DNA of 64,000 bases, taken from NCBI GenBank assembly GCA_031835245.1, contig JAVKOQ010000031.1, positions 186,001 through 250,000 of the forward strand, given 5' to 3'. Positions 22,169 through 33,214 of the stretch are shown here, in pieces. Made by a program: the position numbers and the translations under genes. Numbering within the stretch: position 1 is the first letter of the stretch; each line of letters begins with the position of its first letter. The notes beneath the pieces were generated by a model. It was not told where the DNA came from and ran no database searches. It saw only the letters and a program-made list of their open reading frames with translations. This stretch comes from Balamuthia mandrillaris (taxonomy: Eukaryota > Discosea > Longamoebia > Balamuthiidae).

Positions 22169-25100
22169 AAAGAAAGACGAAGTCAGAGAGTTGGCCAGCA
22201 AGAAAACAAAGGAACAGAACAAGAGGTACCTGAAGTCGGTCTTTAGCAAGTTTAAAGAACGCGTTTAAAACCGCTTCAAAGAACTTTGGATCCACTTTGG
22301 AGTAGAGCTCTCTCAATCTAGACTTAGATGAAAGCAGAGAAGAGGGAACATTCGAAGAAGACAGGGAAGCACCGGCAATGGATGAGGAAACAGGAGTGAC
22401 GGAAGAGGAAAGACCACTGCTGTTGTTACTACTTGAGAATATTTTCAGCTCTTCCTGAATGCTGTCCATCACATTCTTAACAAAATTGAATGGCGGAAAT
22501 TTGAAGAGGTTTTGAAAGTGATAGGGCGCTCCTATAATCCTTAGTATTTCCAGTATGGCAATGGCGCTGTTGGAGGAGACGGTGTAGACTGGGGCTGAGG
22601 GAGAGGAAGAAGAGATGGAGCTTCGTTTGGGTTTCTTTGGGGTTTTGCTTGTTTCTTTCATGTTGTTGCTACTACCAAGATGGTTGTTGCTCAGAGAAGT
22701 GATGACAGCGCCGCTGCTGCTGCTTCTGTGGTGACTTCGAAGGTTCTCGATAGCTTCTGATACCGAGGAAGCTAGTACCGGCGTCGCTGGTGGAGTTAAG
22801 GCAGTAGTAGAGGATGAAGAAGACGAGGAGGTAGAAGAGTTGCTGTTGTGGAGAGAGTTCCCTTGAGAGGACAAATGGTGCTGCTGCTGTTGCTGTTGGC
22901 TTCGAAGCTGATGAATGATGTAATGGTAGAGGACAATGAACAGGTTGCCGCGAACTTCAGAGCTGCGAGTGTACATGTAATGTTTGATGACCCAGTCAAT
23001 GGCTGTTTTGGTTTGTTCTTCTTTTCGCTTTTTGTCTTCTTTGGAACAAGTGGAGGGACACGGTTCGCTTGAAGGTTTGCCAGGAGTTCCAATACGAAGA
23101 GAACCTGGACAGGATCGGGAGAGTAAATCGAGGTCTAAGGTTTTTTCTACAAATCTAAAAGAACAAAGCAAACGAAAGTTAAGGAGCATAAGACAAACAG
23201 TGAGACAACAAAAATAAAAATAATTTGAAAATAAAACAACGAAAGCAGGGGGATTATGAAAAGGATACAACATATTGACATAAATGCGCATGAGATGCCT
23301 GTACATGTCCGGACTGAGATTGTCTATCTTTTCAATGAATGTTGGTATGAGCCTTGCATCTAAACCTAATAGTCTTTGAGAGAGAGAAGTTTGTCAACAA
23401 AAATAATATTGCCAAAAGGAAAAAATACTCACTTGTCTCTGTCCACCCGACCTCCCTTAGCTATAAAGAATAGTAGACAATTAAGGGCTACCGACCAAAC
23501 TTTAGAGTCTTGCACCTGCTTGTGGAACATCCAAAGCAACATTTCTTCTAACACTGCAAATATTTCATCTTGTATTGTTTGCACCCGTCTTGGTGTGGTA
23601 ACGGTACTTGTTCCTGTAGAGAGCAATACGTCAATCAATCACATTCTCCTTTCTGTTCTCTCTCTCTCTCTCTCTCTCTCACTCCAAAATAGGAAAAGAA
23701 ATAAAAGGTGTCGCACCGGAAGTATCAAGAGCAGGAATCGGTTCCATTAGATTGATATGCACACTCAAATTAAGCAGCAAGTTAAAGGCGTGAATCTGCG
23801 TATCAGAATTGTCACTGCCCAACATCTCAAAGAACAGCGATAACATGATCCGCGAACTGGTTGATTCATCGGCGCAATACATATCCACCAAAAGCTAATG
23901 TATAAATGAGAAACAATGAGAAAGATGAGAAGGTTTTTTGCTTGTTTTTGTTTGTAGGCTCTCTCTCCTTGATTGTGAGGTTTTTGCAGTGGTGAAGAAG
24001 AAGGGGAAAAAAAAGAAAACAAACCTTAATGAGAATTTTTGAAGCAATCAAACAGCTCTCTTTGTCATCTTCTGGAGGATGAACCACGGAGTTGACCACC
24101 TGATCCATCTCGTTGGGGGAGAGCGAGAGAGGTTGTTGCTCTGTGTAATATTTGTATTGAAAGAGTTGAACTCCTTTTTTCCTGATTGTCGCCAATCCTG
24201 TTTGTCTGTATAGTTGCACCTCCTCCCTGTTGTAAGAATGGTTAATATGAGCCAGATGAAGAAAAAGAAAAATTTTAAAACTTAAAAAAAAACAAGAGCA
24301 AGAAGGAAAGTGTAGTATAAGTCAATACTTTTTTTTAGCAGCGCTGACGGTTTCAATATGGTTTTGAAGGGATGCAGGATCTGGGACAACCAAGTCTTTG
24401 TTGCCTGAAATGAGTTTGAACACGTGCCACGAATAGAGAAAATGAGTTGAAGCGGATGAAGAAAAGAAATTGAATCTAAATACTAGGTACCCTTGGCTGA
24501 TTTTAGAGGTCCAAAAGCAGGTAGAGAAGAGAGATTGAACTCCTCTTCAAAGCTAGATTCTTCGGGCAAAGCTGAGAATATTTTTTTGGCTTTAGCTTTG
24601 TTGAGTGCAAAAAAGTTGGTGATGAGTGCTTTCTCTTTGGTAGCGGCAGCCGCAGCAGCAGCGGCAGAGTTATTCGAGGAAGATCCGGGTTTGTTGCCAT
24701 CACTCACGCCATCATCTACCGAAGATGACAACGACGAGGAACCTGGCCTGTTGCTACTTGAGCCACCAGAACCACCGAGCCCATCTCTGCTTTGTTTGCG
24801 ATGGCTGGAAGAGGGAGAAGGAGGATTGGAGCTAGCGGGAGAAGCAGTGGCGTCTCTGGAAGTGGAAAGACTAGAAGCAGAGGATAGGCTGGACCTATTA
24901 TTTCCGGGGAGAGAGTTTCGTTTTTCACCTTTGGGTGAGACGTCATTTGTAAGCAACGGCTTGATGAGCTTTCTAATGAATTGTAATGTCTTTGCAACAA
25001 AAAAAAAAAGAACATAGTTAAAGATCAATAGAAGGAAAAAATGGAAAAACGAAAATAGATAAGAAACCAAGAAACAGAAATGAAAGCTTACTTTAATATC

Positions 25101-25902
25101 GGTTGGCGCTTTGGCGTCTTTCTTCATGTTAACGCAAAAGCAGTCTATTTTTTGAAGGGTTTGGACGCTGGGGATGTGGTGCGTAAGGTGTGTCCGCAAG
25201 AGCTTGATGGTGTGACTGATGACTTGCGCTTGTGTGCCCTTCACTGGAGTCTTGTTGACTTGCACACGTTCAATTATTTTTTCGTAGGCTATTTATCGAT
25301 GTTTTGATGGTGATAGTTTGTTGTTCGTTCCATTCAGTTACAATTGAGCGAGAACAAGAAGGATGCAGAGCACAGAACGAAAAAGAGCGAAGCGGAGAAG
25401 GGTAATTGAAAAAGAGAGCAGAGAAGCAGAGAACAAGAAGACAGGATAGCATAAGAGGAGAAGAACAAAACAAGGCACAGAGAGGGAAGAAAGAGAAGAA
25501 CAAGAACAAGAAGAAGAAGAAGAAGAAGAAGAAGAAGAAGAAGAAGAACAAGAAGAACAAGAAGAACAAGAAGAAGAAGAAGAACAAGAAGAAGAAGAAC
25601 AAGAAGAAGAACAAGAAGAAGAGCAAGAAGAAGGAGAAGAACAACAATAACAACAATCAAGAACAAGATCAAGGCGACGGCGAAGACGAAAAAGAAGCCG
25701 AACAAGCAAAAGACAGAAATGACAACGCACCCAAGTCAATGGTTTGTGGGTTGGAGAGGTATTTGTTGAGCTTCTTGGCAGCCTCAGGCGGGGGAGTAGC
25801 AAGCGTGTTCTCATAGACAACTTTGGCAATGAGCTGGCTCAACATCCTGTTCTGGGTGGGGTTGGGCGAGGTCGGCCCGTTCTTTACCTTTTCGTCCGTC
25901 AT
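20759..25902 (-). CDS. large armadillo/HEAT-like protein of unknown function
   Basis: Fourteen exons close in frame: 25902-25731, 25288-25092, 24989-24491, 24404-24329, 24226-24025, 23894-23717, 23613-23433, 23373-23269, 23154-22230, 22133-22005, 21931-21758, 21699-21537, 21452-21131, 21017-20759, giving 1,193 residues. The sequence is mostly amphipathic helices separated by Ser/Gly-rich low-complexity stretches. Blocks that look conserved: KLLRTHLTHHIPSVQTLQ with KIDCFCVNMKK, TLQFIRKLIKPLL, then FALNKAKAKKIF, and near the end VNPFIALYASQFIIEQLQHE, NDKLLSNFYLQVLEIIEL. From memory these recall a family of about 1,180-residue uncharacterised plant proteins with the LLQVDKFCVNL pattern, but I could not check. 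No catalytic motif is seen; a scaffold role is only a guess. The first intron (25289-25730) holds a long GAAGAACAA-type repeat. Confidence 0.75.
25494..25656 (+). repeat. GAA/GAACAA-type repeat tract
   Basis: About 160 bp of GAA with interspersed AAC units, in the first intron of the large helical-repeat gene. It creates long false ORFs on both strands (poly-Lys/Asn or poly-Leu/Phe). Confidence 0.9.
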
Positions 25903-26536
25903 CTTTCTTTTCGTGGTTGCTACTTTTAGCTCAAAAGAAGAAGAACAGGAAGAAGGCAGGAAGCCAACAAGCGTGACGTACAATCTTTCCCAGCAATCAG
26001 TACTATAAAACCAAAAATTAAAAACAAAAAAATAAAAAATAAAAATGGGCCAAATAAATAAATCAACGGCCCCAAGAGCAGCCACGCACGCGCCTTCTGC
26101 TCCCTCGCAACGACCCACGTTGTTTTTTAAAAAATAAATAAATAACGAGAAGGTTGACTTGGAGGGAGCAACGACCTTTTCCCCAAAAAAAAAAAAAAAC
26201 TAAGGTGCCGCTCGTTGTCAACTTTCCTCCCCTCTCCCCCTCTTCCCTCTCTTTCGCTTCCCTCTTTGGGTTCTTGTTTTTTCTTTTTATTTTGTGGGAA
26301 GATTTCGACAGACGACGACAAACTATTTGAATTATTTGAAGCAGATGAATTATTGTTGTTGCAGGAAACCAAATACCTCTCACCATCAACCTCAAAGATG
26401 GGCTTCATTGAGAGATAGGCCTATTGTACCAAAATGGCGCGAAATATATTCGTTAGGGAAATAACGGTACTGTATCAATGAAACGGTGAAACACAATCAA
26501 GAGGAAGGCACAGAGGAAGAAGAAGAAGAAAAAACG
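25903..26536. other. divergent promoter region, helical-repeat and Claspin-like genes
   Basis: 634 bp between two oppositely directed ATGs. Very AT-rich on the left, with a CCCCTCTCCC-type block near 26230 and the E2F-type site at 26435. No gene seen. Confidence 0.6.
26435..26444 (-). promoter_or_regulatory. E2F-type site upstream of the Claspin-like gene
   Basis: TGGCGCGAAA on the plus strand is TTTCGCGCCA on the other, an exact E2F consensus. It is about 95 bp before the ATG at 26537 in an otherwise AT-rich spacer. Confidence 0.55.
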
Positions 26537-28294
26537 ATGGACTTGGATGATATCATCGGATCGACGGCTGAGTCTGTGGACTATACTCCCAAAAGGCTGG
26601 TCGTAAGGAAGACGGAGAGTCTGGAAGACTCTGCTCTGTCCATCGCTGTACCTAAGACGTACTCGCGGAAGAGCACGCCCTCAGACCAAGCTGAGAAGAC
26701 AAAGATAAAGGTTTCTTGGCCAAAGTTACCGCAAAGAGACAAAGAAAAAGAAGAAGAACAAGAAGAACAAGAAGAAGAACAAGAAGAGGAAGAAAGCGAG
26801 CTGGGTCGTTCTCTTCGTAAGGCGAAGCTCTTGTTAGATCTACAATACACAGATGTTGACAACGTTGAACTTCCAGAGGAAGAAGTGGAGGAAGAAGAAG
26901 TGCAAGCTGAGGTGACAATTGAGACAGCAAACCAAAAGAAAAAGAATGTGCAAGAAAAAAGTTGGATGGAGGTTATGTTGGAACAAGAACGACAGGAGTT
27001 ATACGGACGATATCACAAAGGTCCTGAACAGAGGATGAAGACTTCCACCCAGAGCGCTTCAAAAAAACAAGAAGCGTCAACAAACGTATGTTAGCATTTC
27101 TTCTTTCTTCTTTCTGCCATCCTCATTTTCTTGCCTTTCTCATTGTTGTTGTTTGTAACGAAGAAACCGGCCACCGAGATTACCTCTATTCACGTTAAAG
27201 AACATGAAAGTCTTTCAACAACGCGACAGCAAGAGGACGACGGAACGTCTTCTATCCAACGGACCAAGCCTGTTCCGCTCTCCAAAAAGGTCCGAAGGGT
27301 TTTGTTTTATGGGCTATACCATTCTCGTTGGTTCAAACACCTGTTAATACTTTTTCTCTCGCCCAACAGAGAAAGCTAAGTGGCACGTTGGGTGATGATG
27401 AAGATCATCCTTACGAAGAAGAGAAAGAAGAAGCTGATGATGAACACGAAGAGACTAGTGATAAGGAGGAAGACGCAAACCAGTTCAAAAACGATCCAAA
27501 GACAAATGGTATAGCAGCAAAAGGTACAGTAGCCAAGCCACCAGAAGAAAACGAAAACGAGGGAGACAAGGACGAAAAAGAGGTTTCAAGTGACGGAGAT
27601 GACGACGAAGAAGAGGGTTTCGACCTTTTAGCGTTATTGGAGAATCGAGAAACAGCTACTTTCTCCTCTTCAAAACCCATCATTCACAACAAAAACAAAA
27701 GAGAAGAACAAGGTAAGAAGGACACAAAAAACAAGCAACTACAAGCGAACGAAAGGAAAAAGGCCCAACTTGACAAACTCGCACGACGACACAACAGCAA
27801 GCGACGCAAGCTTGAGGAAGATTCAGTCGATGAAGCCATTCAAAGGGCGTTGAGAGGAACAGAGTTGGACGAAGCAGCAATTGAAGAAGAGGCTGAAGCG
27901 CTGTTGACTAGGGAGAGAGCACGAAACGATGATGACTCAAGCGATGAAGAATTGCTTCTTAACTTGCCTTCGGGCCGACCGCGCACAAAGAAGCAGATAA
28001 AACGAGAAGCTAGGGAGCATCGAGAAACTATAGCCCGCAATACTCAAAGACTGATAAGAGGTTAGTTTATTTTGTTGTTTGTTATGTGGTTTCTTTAGAG
28101 TTGAGACTAAAACAATTGTTATTTCACAGGCTCGGATATCAAGTATCCAGAGCATCGACCCTTAAGACAGATCACCATGTCCTCTTTGCTTGCCAAGATG
28201 AAACGCAGGATAAAAAAGCCAGCCCTAGTTGATATTCCGAACATGTACGTGCTATTCCTTCTTTCATTGTAGTTTTGTTGTTGAGCCACTCTTC

Positions 28295-28342
<48 letters not shown>

Positions 28343-29165
28343 TCTTCCTCCTATTCTCTTCCTTGCTTTTCCTCATTTTTAATCTCTCTTTCTCTCACTT
28401 GTGTTGCAACATCATTTTATGGTTGTTATTAGAACACCACACCTTTCCATCGATGATGATAAGGCGACATTGTCGCCACCCACAGAAGATATGGGTGCTA
28501 GTGGTGAAACGCTCGTTGTTTTACCACCAGAGGCATCACACCCACCAAGGAAAGAACCAGCTAACGACACCGAGGATAAGGAGAATGTGCCTCCCGTTCA
28601 GGTATTATCCTATCGCCTCAGCCAACACTTCTCATCAATTCTTCCTCTCCTCGCTTTTTTATCTTTCCCACTCAAATACCTTCTCTTAAAGCCTGCTTTT
28701 CATCTTCCGGTGGACTACTCTGCTTCTTTGGCTGCAACTTGCATGTCAATGGGTGGACCTTCCCTTACTTTCGAGAACGAAGAAGATGAGGAAAAGAACA
28801 TCACCTTCCATCAACCCCCCAGCTGCAGCAGCTACCTCAATGAAAACACCGAAGATGACGATTATCGGTCCACATCTTCGTCACTCAATAGAGACGACGA
28901 CTTTATTGCGAGAGACATTCTGCAGCCAATGGACCTCAACTATGCTCCTTCTTTGCCTTGTTCATCTTCATGGGCTGTTCCTGCCAGTTGCACTCAGCAG
29001 CAGACAGAAGAGCAGCCGGAACAACAAGCAACGAAATATGGAGTTGCAACTATGGGGCTCTCCTACAGCCCATCACTACAAACCTGTTGTGCTGAGGAGG
29101 ACAATCAGGGAGAAGACGAACCCATTGTGTTGGTTGATGGCAACAAAGAAATGGTGGTTCAGTAA
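26537..29165 (+). CDS. Claspin/Mrc1-like replication checkpoint protein
   Basis: Exons 26537-27085, 27164-27289, 27370-28060, 28130-28244, 28433-28601, 28692-29165 give 707 residues. The protein is very acidic and largely disordered, like Claspin. The clearest resemblance is a conserved Claspin block: RETIARNTQRLIRG, then YPEHRPLRQITMSSLLAKMK, corresponding to ETQRLxRESxxxLPYHxP and the following PIP-box-like segment. Claspin carries the replication stress signal between ATR and CHK1 and travels with the fork. Several SQ/TQ and acidic DDEEE patches are present. The intron 28602-28691 is a multiple of three with no stop, so it could be retained. An E2F-type site lies about 95 bp upstream of the ATG, which agrees with an S-phase role. 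The identity rests on one block, so confidence is moderate. Confidence 0.5.
28294..28339 (+). repeat. CT dinucleotide tract in Claspin-like intron
   Basis: More than 20 CT units in the intron 28245-28432. Confidence 0.9.
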
Positions 29166-29458
29166 ATGCTTGTTTATATTAAAAATAACAACAGCTTTAA
29201 TGGCAATGAACAACACTACAGTCGGTGGCAGACTACGCCTTTGAACGATAAAGAGAAGATCAGCGAACGACGAAGAGACCGACAAAGATAACGACGAAGA
29301 GAAGGAAAAAAGTGTGTTGGTGTTGCAACCTCGCTCCATGTTCTTTATTGCATGCTGATTTTCTTTTCCTCCACAGCAATTGCTTGCCCTTCTTCATCGC
29401 CACCTTGACCGTTCCTAAGGCCACCACCACACAACCCTACCAAAACCACCACCACCTG

Positions 29459-29623
29459 ATGCCCTCCGTTTCGTCCGTCTTGTGCTGCAGTTGTGGTAAG
29501 CGTTTGGCCCCCTTGACCCGTTTCCGTCGGCTCAAAGAGAATGTGCCAAGTCTCCTTGTCGCATGCCAAAGATGCTTATCATTCACAGCATTCCAGCAGT
29601 TTCCCAGTTTACCAACCTCATAG
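29459..29623 (+). CDS. possible small CxxC-CxxC protein (doubtful)
   Basis: An ORF of 54 residues beginning MPSVSSVLCCSCGKRL, with a second pair CQRC 24 residues later, so four cysteines spaced like a zinc ribbon knuckle. It lies between the Claspin-like gene and the MYND-like gene, 58 bp before the latter's ATG. It might be a short gene, an unrecognised exon, or chance. The same frame stays open upstream to about 29312 without another ATG. There is no splice-based or family support, so it is listed mainly to mark the cysteine pattern. Confidence 0.2.
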   Translation: MPSVSSVLCCSCGKRLAPLTRFRRLKENVPSLLVACQRCLSFTAFQQFPSLPTS

Positions 29624-29681
29624 GATCGAACGAACCTAACAGCTCGACAAAAAAAAAAAAGAACAAAAAGAGAAGAGAGAG

Positions 29682-30335
29682 ATGGAAGAAAAAGAGCGTA
29701 ACGACGAGGCTTTCGGCTCGTCACCGCCTTCCGCTGTAGGCGTGGCCGTGGTCCCACACACCTACAGCCCCAACAAGAGCTACCACGTGGAGGTCACCCA
29801 CAAGGACAAAGACTCGGTCACCATTGCGCTCTACGTCGCCAAGCCCGTCGTCTTTGACGAGATGGTCTCCGTGCTCATCCGACGGGACTTTGAGGCGTTG
29901 AAGATCTTCAAGAAGAAGTACAAGCGGACGCAGCCCAACGTCATCACCTGCTTTCAAAAGCTGGCCTACGTGATGGAGTTTTGCAGGAGCTCTTGCCTCA
30001 CCACAATGTCGGTGGTGGACGCTGCCGATGAGCAGCACAGCACAGAGATCTGTTTGGACCTCTCCCGGTTCATCGCCAGCCCCAAAGCTTGTTGCCGACC
30101 TAAAACTGGTTTATTTTCTGTTCTTTCTTCTCCCTTTCTTTCTTTCTTTTTCCTAAGTTTTTTTTGTTGTTTTGCAACAGAACGATCGACAGTATGCCCA
30201 CAAGTGGGGATGATCCGGTGTTCGCGGTGCCTGGTGGCATGCTGGTGCTCGGACACCTGTTTGGGGGCCTCCTTTGAGACCCATCAACACGCCTGTAACA
30301 TAGCTTTCAACTACCGTAATCAACTCGGCCTTTGA
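29682..30335 (+). CDS. MYND-like zinc finger protein
   Basis: Exons 29682-30108 and 30181-30335 give 193 residues. The first 140 residues form an unrecognised domain (SYHVEVTHKDKDSVTIALYV, then EALKIFKKKYKRTQPN). The last exon is a MYND-type cluster: CPQVGMIRCSRCLVACWCSD, TC, then HQHAC, that is C, CxxC, CxxxC and HxxxC. The second Cys of the first CxxC pair is Val here, so one zinc site is short of a ligand unless CC at the end of exon 1 (KACCRPKT) supplies it. MYND fingers bind proline-rich partners. The start is the first ATG after a stop-rich A-tract. The 3' end faces the RhoGEF gene, 113 bp apart. Confidence 0.7.
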   Translation: MEEKERNDEAFGSSPPSAVGVAVVPHTYSPNKSYHVEVTHKDKDSVTIALYVAKPVVFDEMVSVLIRRDFEALKIFKKKYKRTQPNVITCFQKLAYVMEFCRSSCLTTMSVVDAADEQHSTEICLDLSRFIASPKACCRPKTGLFSVLSSPFLSFFFLSFFCCFATERSTVCPQVGMIRCSRCLVACWCSDTCLGASFETHQHACNIAFNYRNQLGL

Positions 30336-30448
30336 CAACAGAAAGAAATGAACGAACGAAAGAAACGACAGTAAAAAAGAAAAAGAAAAAGAGAAAAGAA
30401 AAAGAGAAAAGAAAAAGAAATGAACTGACAGACTCTCATTTCGGTCCG

Positions 30449-32976
30449 TTATTGCAGTACTCGAACAAAGTTTGCTGGGAACATGCCTCTCCGCCCACGA
30501 CACTCGCCCTCCATCCACTCCTCGTTGACCTGCACCACCCTCTCCACAATGTCTCCGGCCTTTAAGTCCAGTTCCGTTTCGTAGACGGCCTCCACGTCCC
30601 ATAAAACCTCTGCTGTGGCTCCTTTGTGCTCTGTTTTTGCATTTGTTTCTGAGAAAGACATCAGCAAGGAGAGAGAAGAACGAAAGGAGAAATAGAAGAA
30701 GCAGAGGACCGAAAAGGAAGAAAGAGCACAGGGAGAATGAAACAAGAACGAGAATGAACACGAAAATAAGAACAGCGCAGAAAGAAACTGACCCCCTGGT
30801 GCGGTGGAACCAGCAGCCTCGTTATTGTTGGTCTGCAGCTGTCGTCTCTGTACCAACAGCTCCACATAGTTCTGCGCCAATTCCTGCAGGCGAGTGGCAA
30901 AGCTCATCCTCTCCTCCGCCGTCGCAAAGGTGAGCAGCAAGGGGGCATGCAAGCTATAATCATCATCCAGCTCCACGCGATGCATGTTCATGAAGAGATC
31001 TCTTCGTCGTAGCTCCAATCCAGTTTCGTCTACAAATGACGGAGGAAGAGCCACCGAGTCCAAAGAAACGAGAACGATGGGTCGAAGAGGAGGAGCCTGC
31101 TTTTTCACTGTCATTTTCATGTTTTTCTGCTTCTCGGTGGCAACTAAAACGGAGTCATTGAAGAGGAAGATGGTGACGTGCGGTTGATACTTTTCGTTGT
31201 AGTGGCAGGAAGCTGTTGCTTCGCTCTCGAATCTTCTTTGTGGGTGAATCAAGTCTAGTTCCTAAGAATACGAATGAGGTGAGCAAAGAGAGAAGAAGAA
31301 AAGCACAATAAGAAGAAGAAAAAGAACAAGAAGAAAAAGAAGAAGAACAAGAAGAAGAAGAAGAAGAAAAGAAAAGAACAAGAAGAAAAGAACAAGAACA
31401 AGAAAACAGCAGCAGCGGAGAACAAGAACAAGGACAGCAGAATTGGTACATATGATTTAGGGAATCGCTCTTGAATGGTTTTTATGATCTCTAAATTTTC
31501 AGCCTTCCGTTTCGCCTCATTGATGGTGGTCACCACATTCTGAACCTTGTGCAATGCTTTCTCAAGGTCCGCTTTTGCTGGCGAATCCTTAGCCACAAGT
31601 TTGCTCATTTCCGAAAGGAAGAGAGGATAACGGCAAATACGCTGTTGTGATAAACATACGATTAAACTCAAGAAAAACAAAAGCATAGAGAGAGAGAGAG
31701 AGAGAGAGAGGGACAGAGAGGAAAGAAACAAACTTGAGTTGGTTTGATGAGGAAAGAACCTAGCGTCTGTAGCTTCACTTCAGGGTCTTGTAGTGTGCTC
31801 TATGGAGAAGAAAGGGATCTCATATATCTCAGGAGGTGTGTTCTATGGAGATGAAAGCAGGGAGAAACAATTTGTAGATATAATACCTTTTCAAACTCCT
31901 GATAATCTTCATTTTTGCTGGATAGTCGCTGAATGAGCTCGTTTCCTTCTGTGTGGTTGCTGCAGTAGAGCGTATACATCTTCAAGTAATCAGCCTACAT
32001 AAGTGAGAAAATGAGTAAAACCTTTTCATGTTTCAATAAAGAAGAGCAATGAAGAAAAGAAAAGAACAGGGAAGAGAATGATGAAAAGGAGAGGAGGAGG
32101 AGGAGGAAGAAGAGAAGAAGAATAAAAATAGAAGACAGAGAAGACAAAGACAAGAATGAGCACCATTGCGAGAAAGATGCCAGCAATATAACCGGGTTTG
32201 TCGTTAGTAGGAATAAGAAGAGCTTGTTCCATGCTCGCCAACAGTTCTTTGTTCAGCGAGTAAATAAGATTGAGATTGGAGAAGACAACATGTATATCGT
32301 TCGTCGTCAGGCCAAAATCTTTGGCTCTCTGCCTCATTGGTTCCATGTAATGCTGTTCATAACATAATGAAAACAAAACAGTTTAAACAAAAAAGAAAAC
32401 GGTATTTTGCAAGATAAACAAGAGAATACGCACCCGAGTCATGATATCCAGGTCAGCAAGATAACGTCGCTCTGTTTCGATCAGCTCTTGGCAAACCAAA
32501 TCCATTTTGGAAGTGGAGGGCTGAGCAGGAGGAGAAGCAACAGCTTTCTTTTCATGCTCTCGTGGTGGTCGTGGCGGTCGCTTCTTTTCTTCTGGTGCTC
32601 CCCCTTCTCCTTCTCTCTTGTGTGCTGGCTCAGCAGAGTTGGCCGCTGAAGAAGCGGTGGTGGGAAGGATAACGCAACGAATTTTGGTTTGTAACTCTTC
32701 ATTTTCTTTCTGCCACCTGTTCTCCCAGTTTCGAATGGCATCTCCCAAAGAGGCTGGTGCTGCTGCAGATGCTCTGTTGTTGTAGGCGATTCCACCTATT
32801 GGTAGCTTTTCGACGCTGCGATTCAAGGATTGGATCCGGCGGTTCAGCGGCGAAGGCATCTTGACTTCTCCTTCCTGCACCTATTTTTTTTTGTGTTTTT
32901 TGTTGGCCTGGACTTTGTTTTTGTTTTGAAGGAGGATACATACCGCAGCCGTTGTGCCCTTCCGCTTTGAGAACAT
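30449..32976 (-). CDS. Rho guanine nucleotide exchange factor (DH-PH-SH3)
   Basis: Eight exons: 32976-32944, 32880-32434, 32352-32164, 31994-31887, 31799-31734, 31641-31450, 31261-30793, 30630-30449, giving 561 residues. The DH domain starts at CQELIETERRYLADLDIMTR and continues through FSNLNLIYSLNKELL, LIKPTQ and RICRYPLFLSEM, the last two being the conserved QRICRYPL-type helix that contacts the GTPase. It ends in IKTIQERF. A PH domain follows (QPHVTIFLFNDSVLVATE, then LHAPLLLTFATAEERMSF). The C-terminus is an SH3 domain: EVLWDVEAVYETELDLKAGD, EEWMEGECRGRRGMFPANFV. It should activate a Rho/Rac GTPase for actin control. The N-terminal 120 residues hold a proline-rich KKRPPRPPRE motif, a possible ligand for its own SH3. 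The intron 31262-31449 is a long GAA/GAACAA tract. Confidence 0.92.
31306..31412 (+). repeat. GAA-rich tract in RhoGEF intron
   Basis: Imperfect AAGAAGAAC repeats between the DH and PH exons; on the sense strand TTC/TTG-rich. Confidence 0.9.
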
Positions 32977-33214
32977 GGTTGGCGGCGGAAAGTGTGTTGG
33001 TGTGGTTTCTTTCTTTCTTGTCTCTCTAATATAGCTCGTTAGATCGATAATTTAATTCTGTTATCAAAATTGTTAGCAACAATCGATTTATGTACAATAA
33101 TTGTTTGCCATTGTGACAAATTCAAATGCAGGCAGAAGACAAGAGAAGGAAGACTTCGACATTATGGGGGCTGTGTTGTTTATGACATTCATTTTCTTCA
33201 TGTGCTTCAGCTTG

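Noticed and set aside
25270-25829. Several long ORFs of Leu/Phe, Ser/Cys or Lys/Asn on both strands
   Set aside because: All arise from the GAA/GAACAA repeat in an intron; they have no varied composition and are open in many frames because the repeat lacks stops.
28602-28691. Treating this 90-nt stretch of the Claspin-like gene as coding
   Set aside because: It has GT-AG ends and hydrophobic composition unlike the rest of the acidic protein; kept as an intron, though retention is possible.
29312-29458. Upstream extension of the small CxxC ORF
   Set aside because: The open frame has no ATG before 29459 and passes through AC-rich sequence; not supported as coding.
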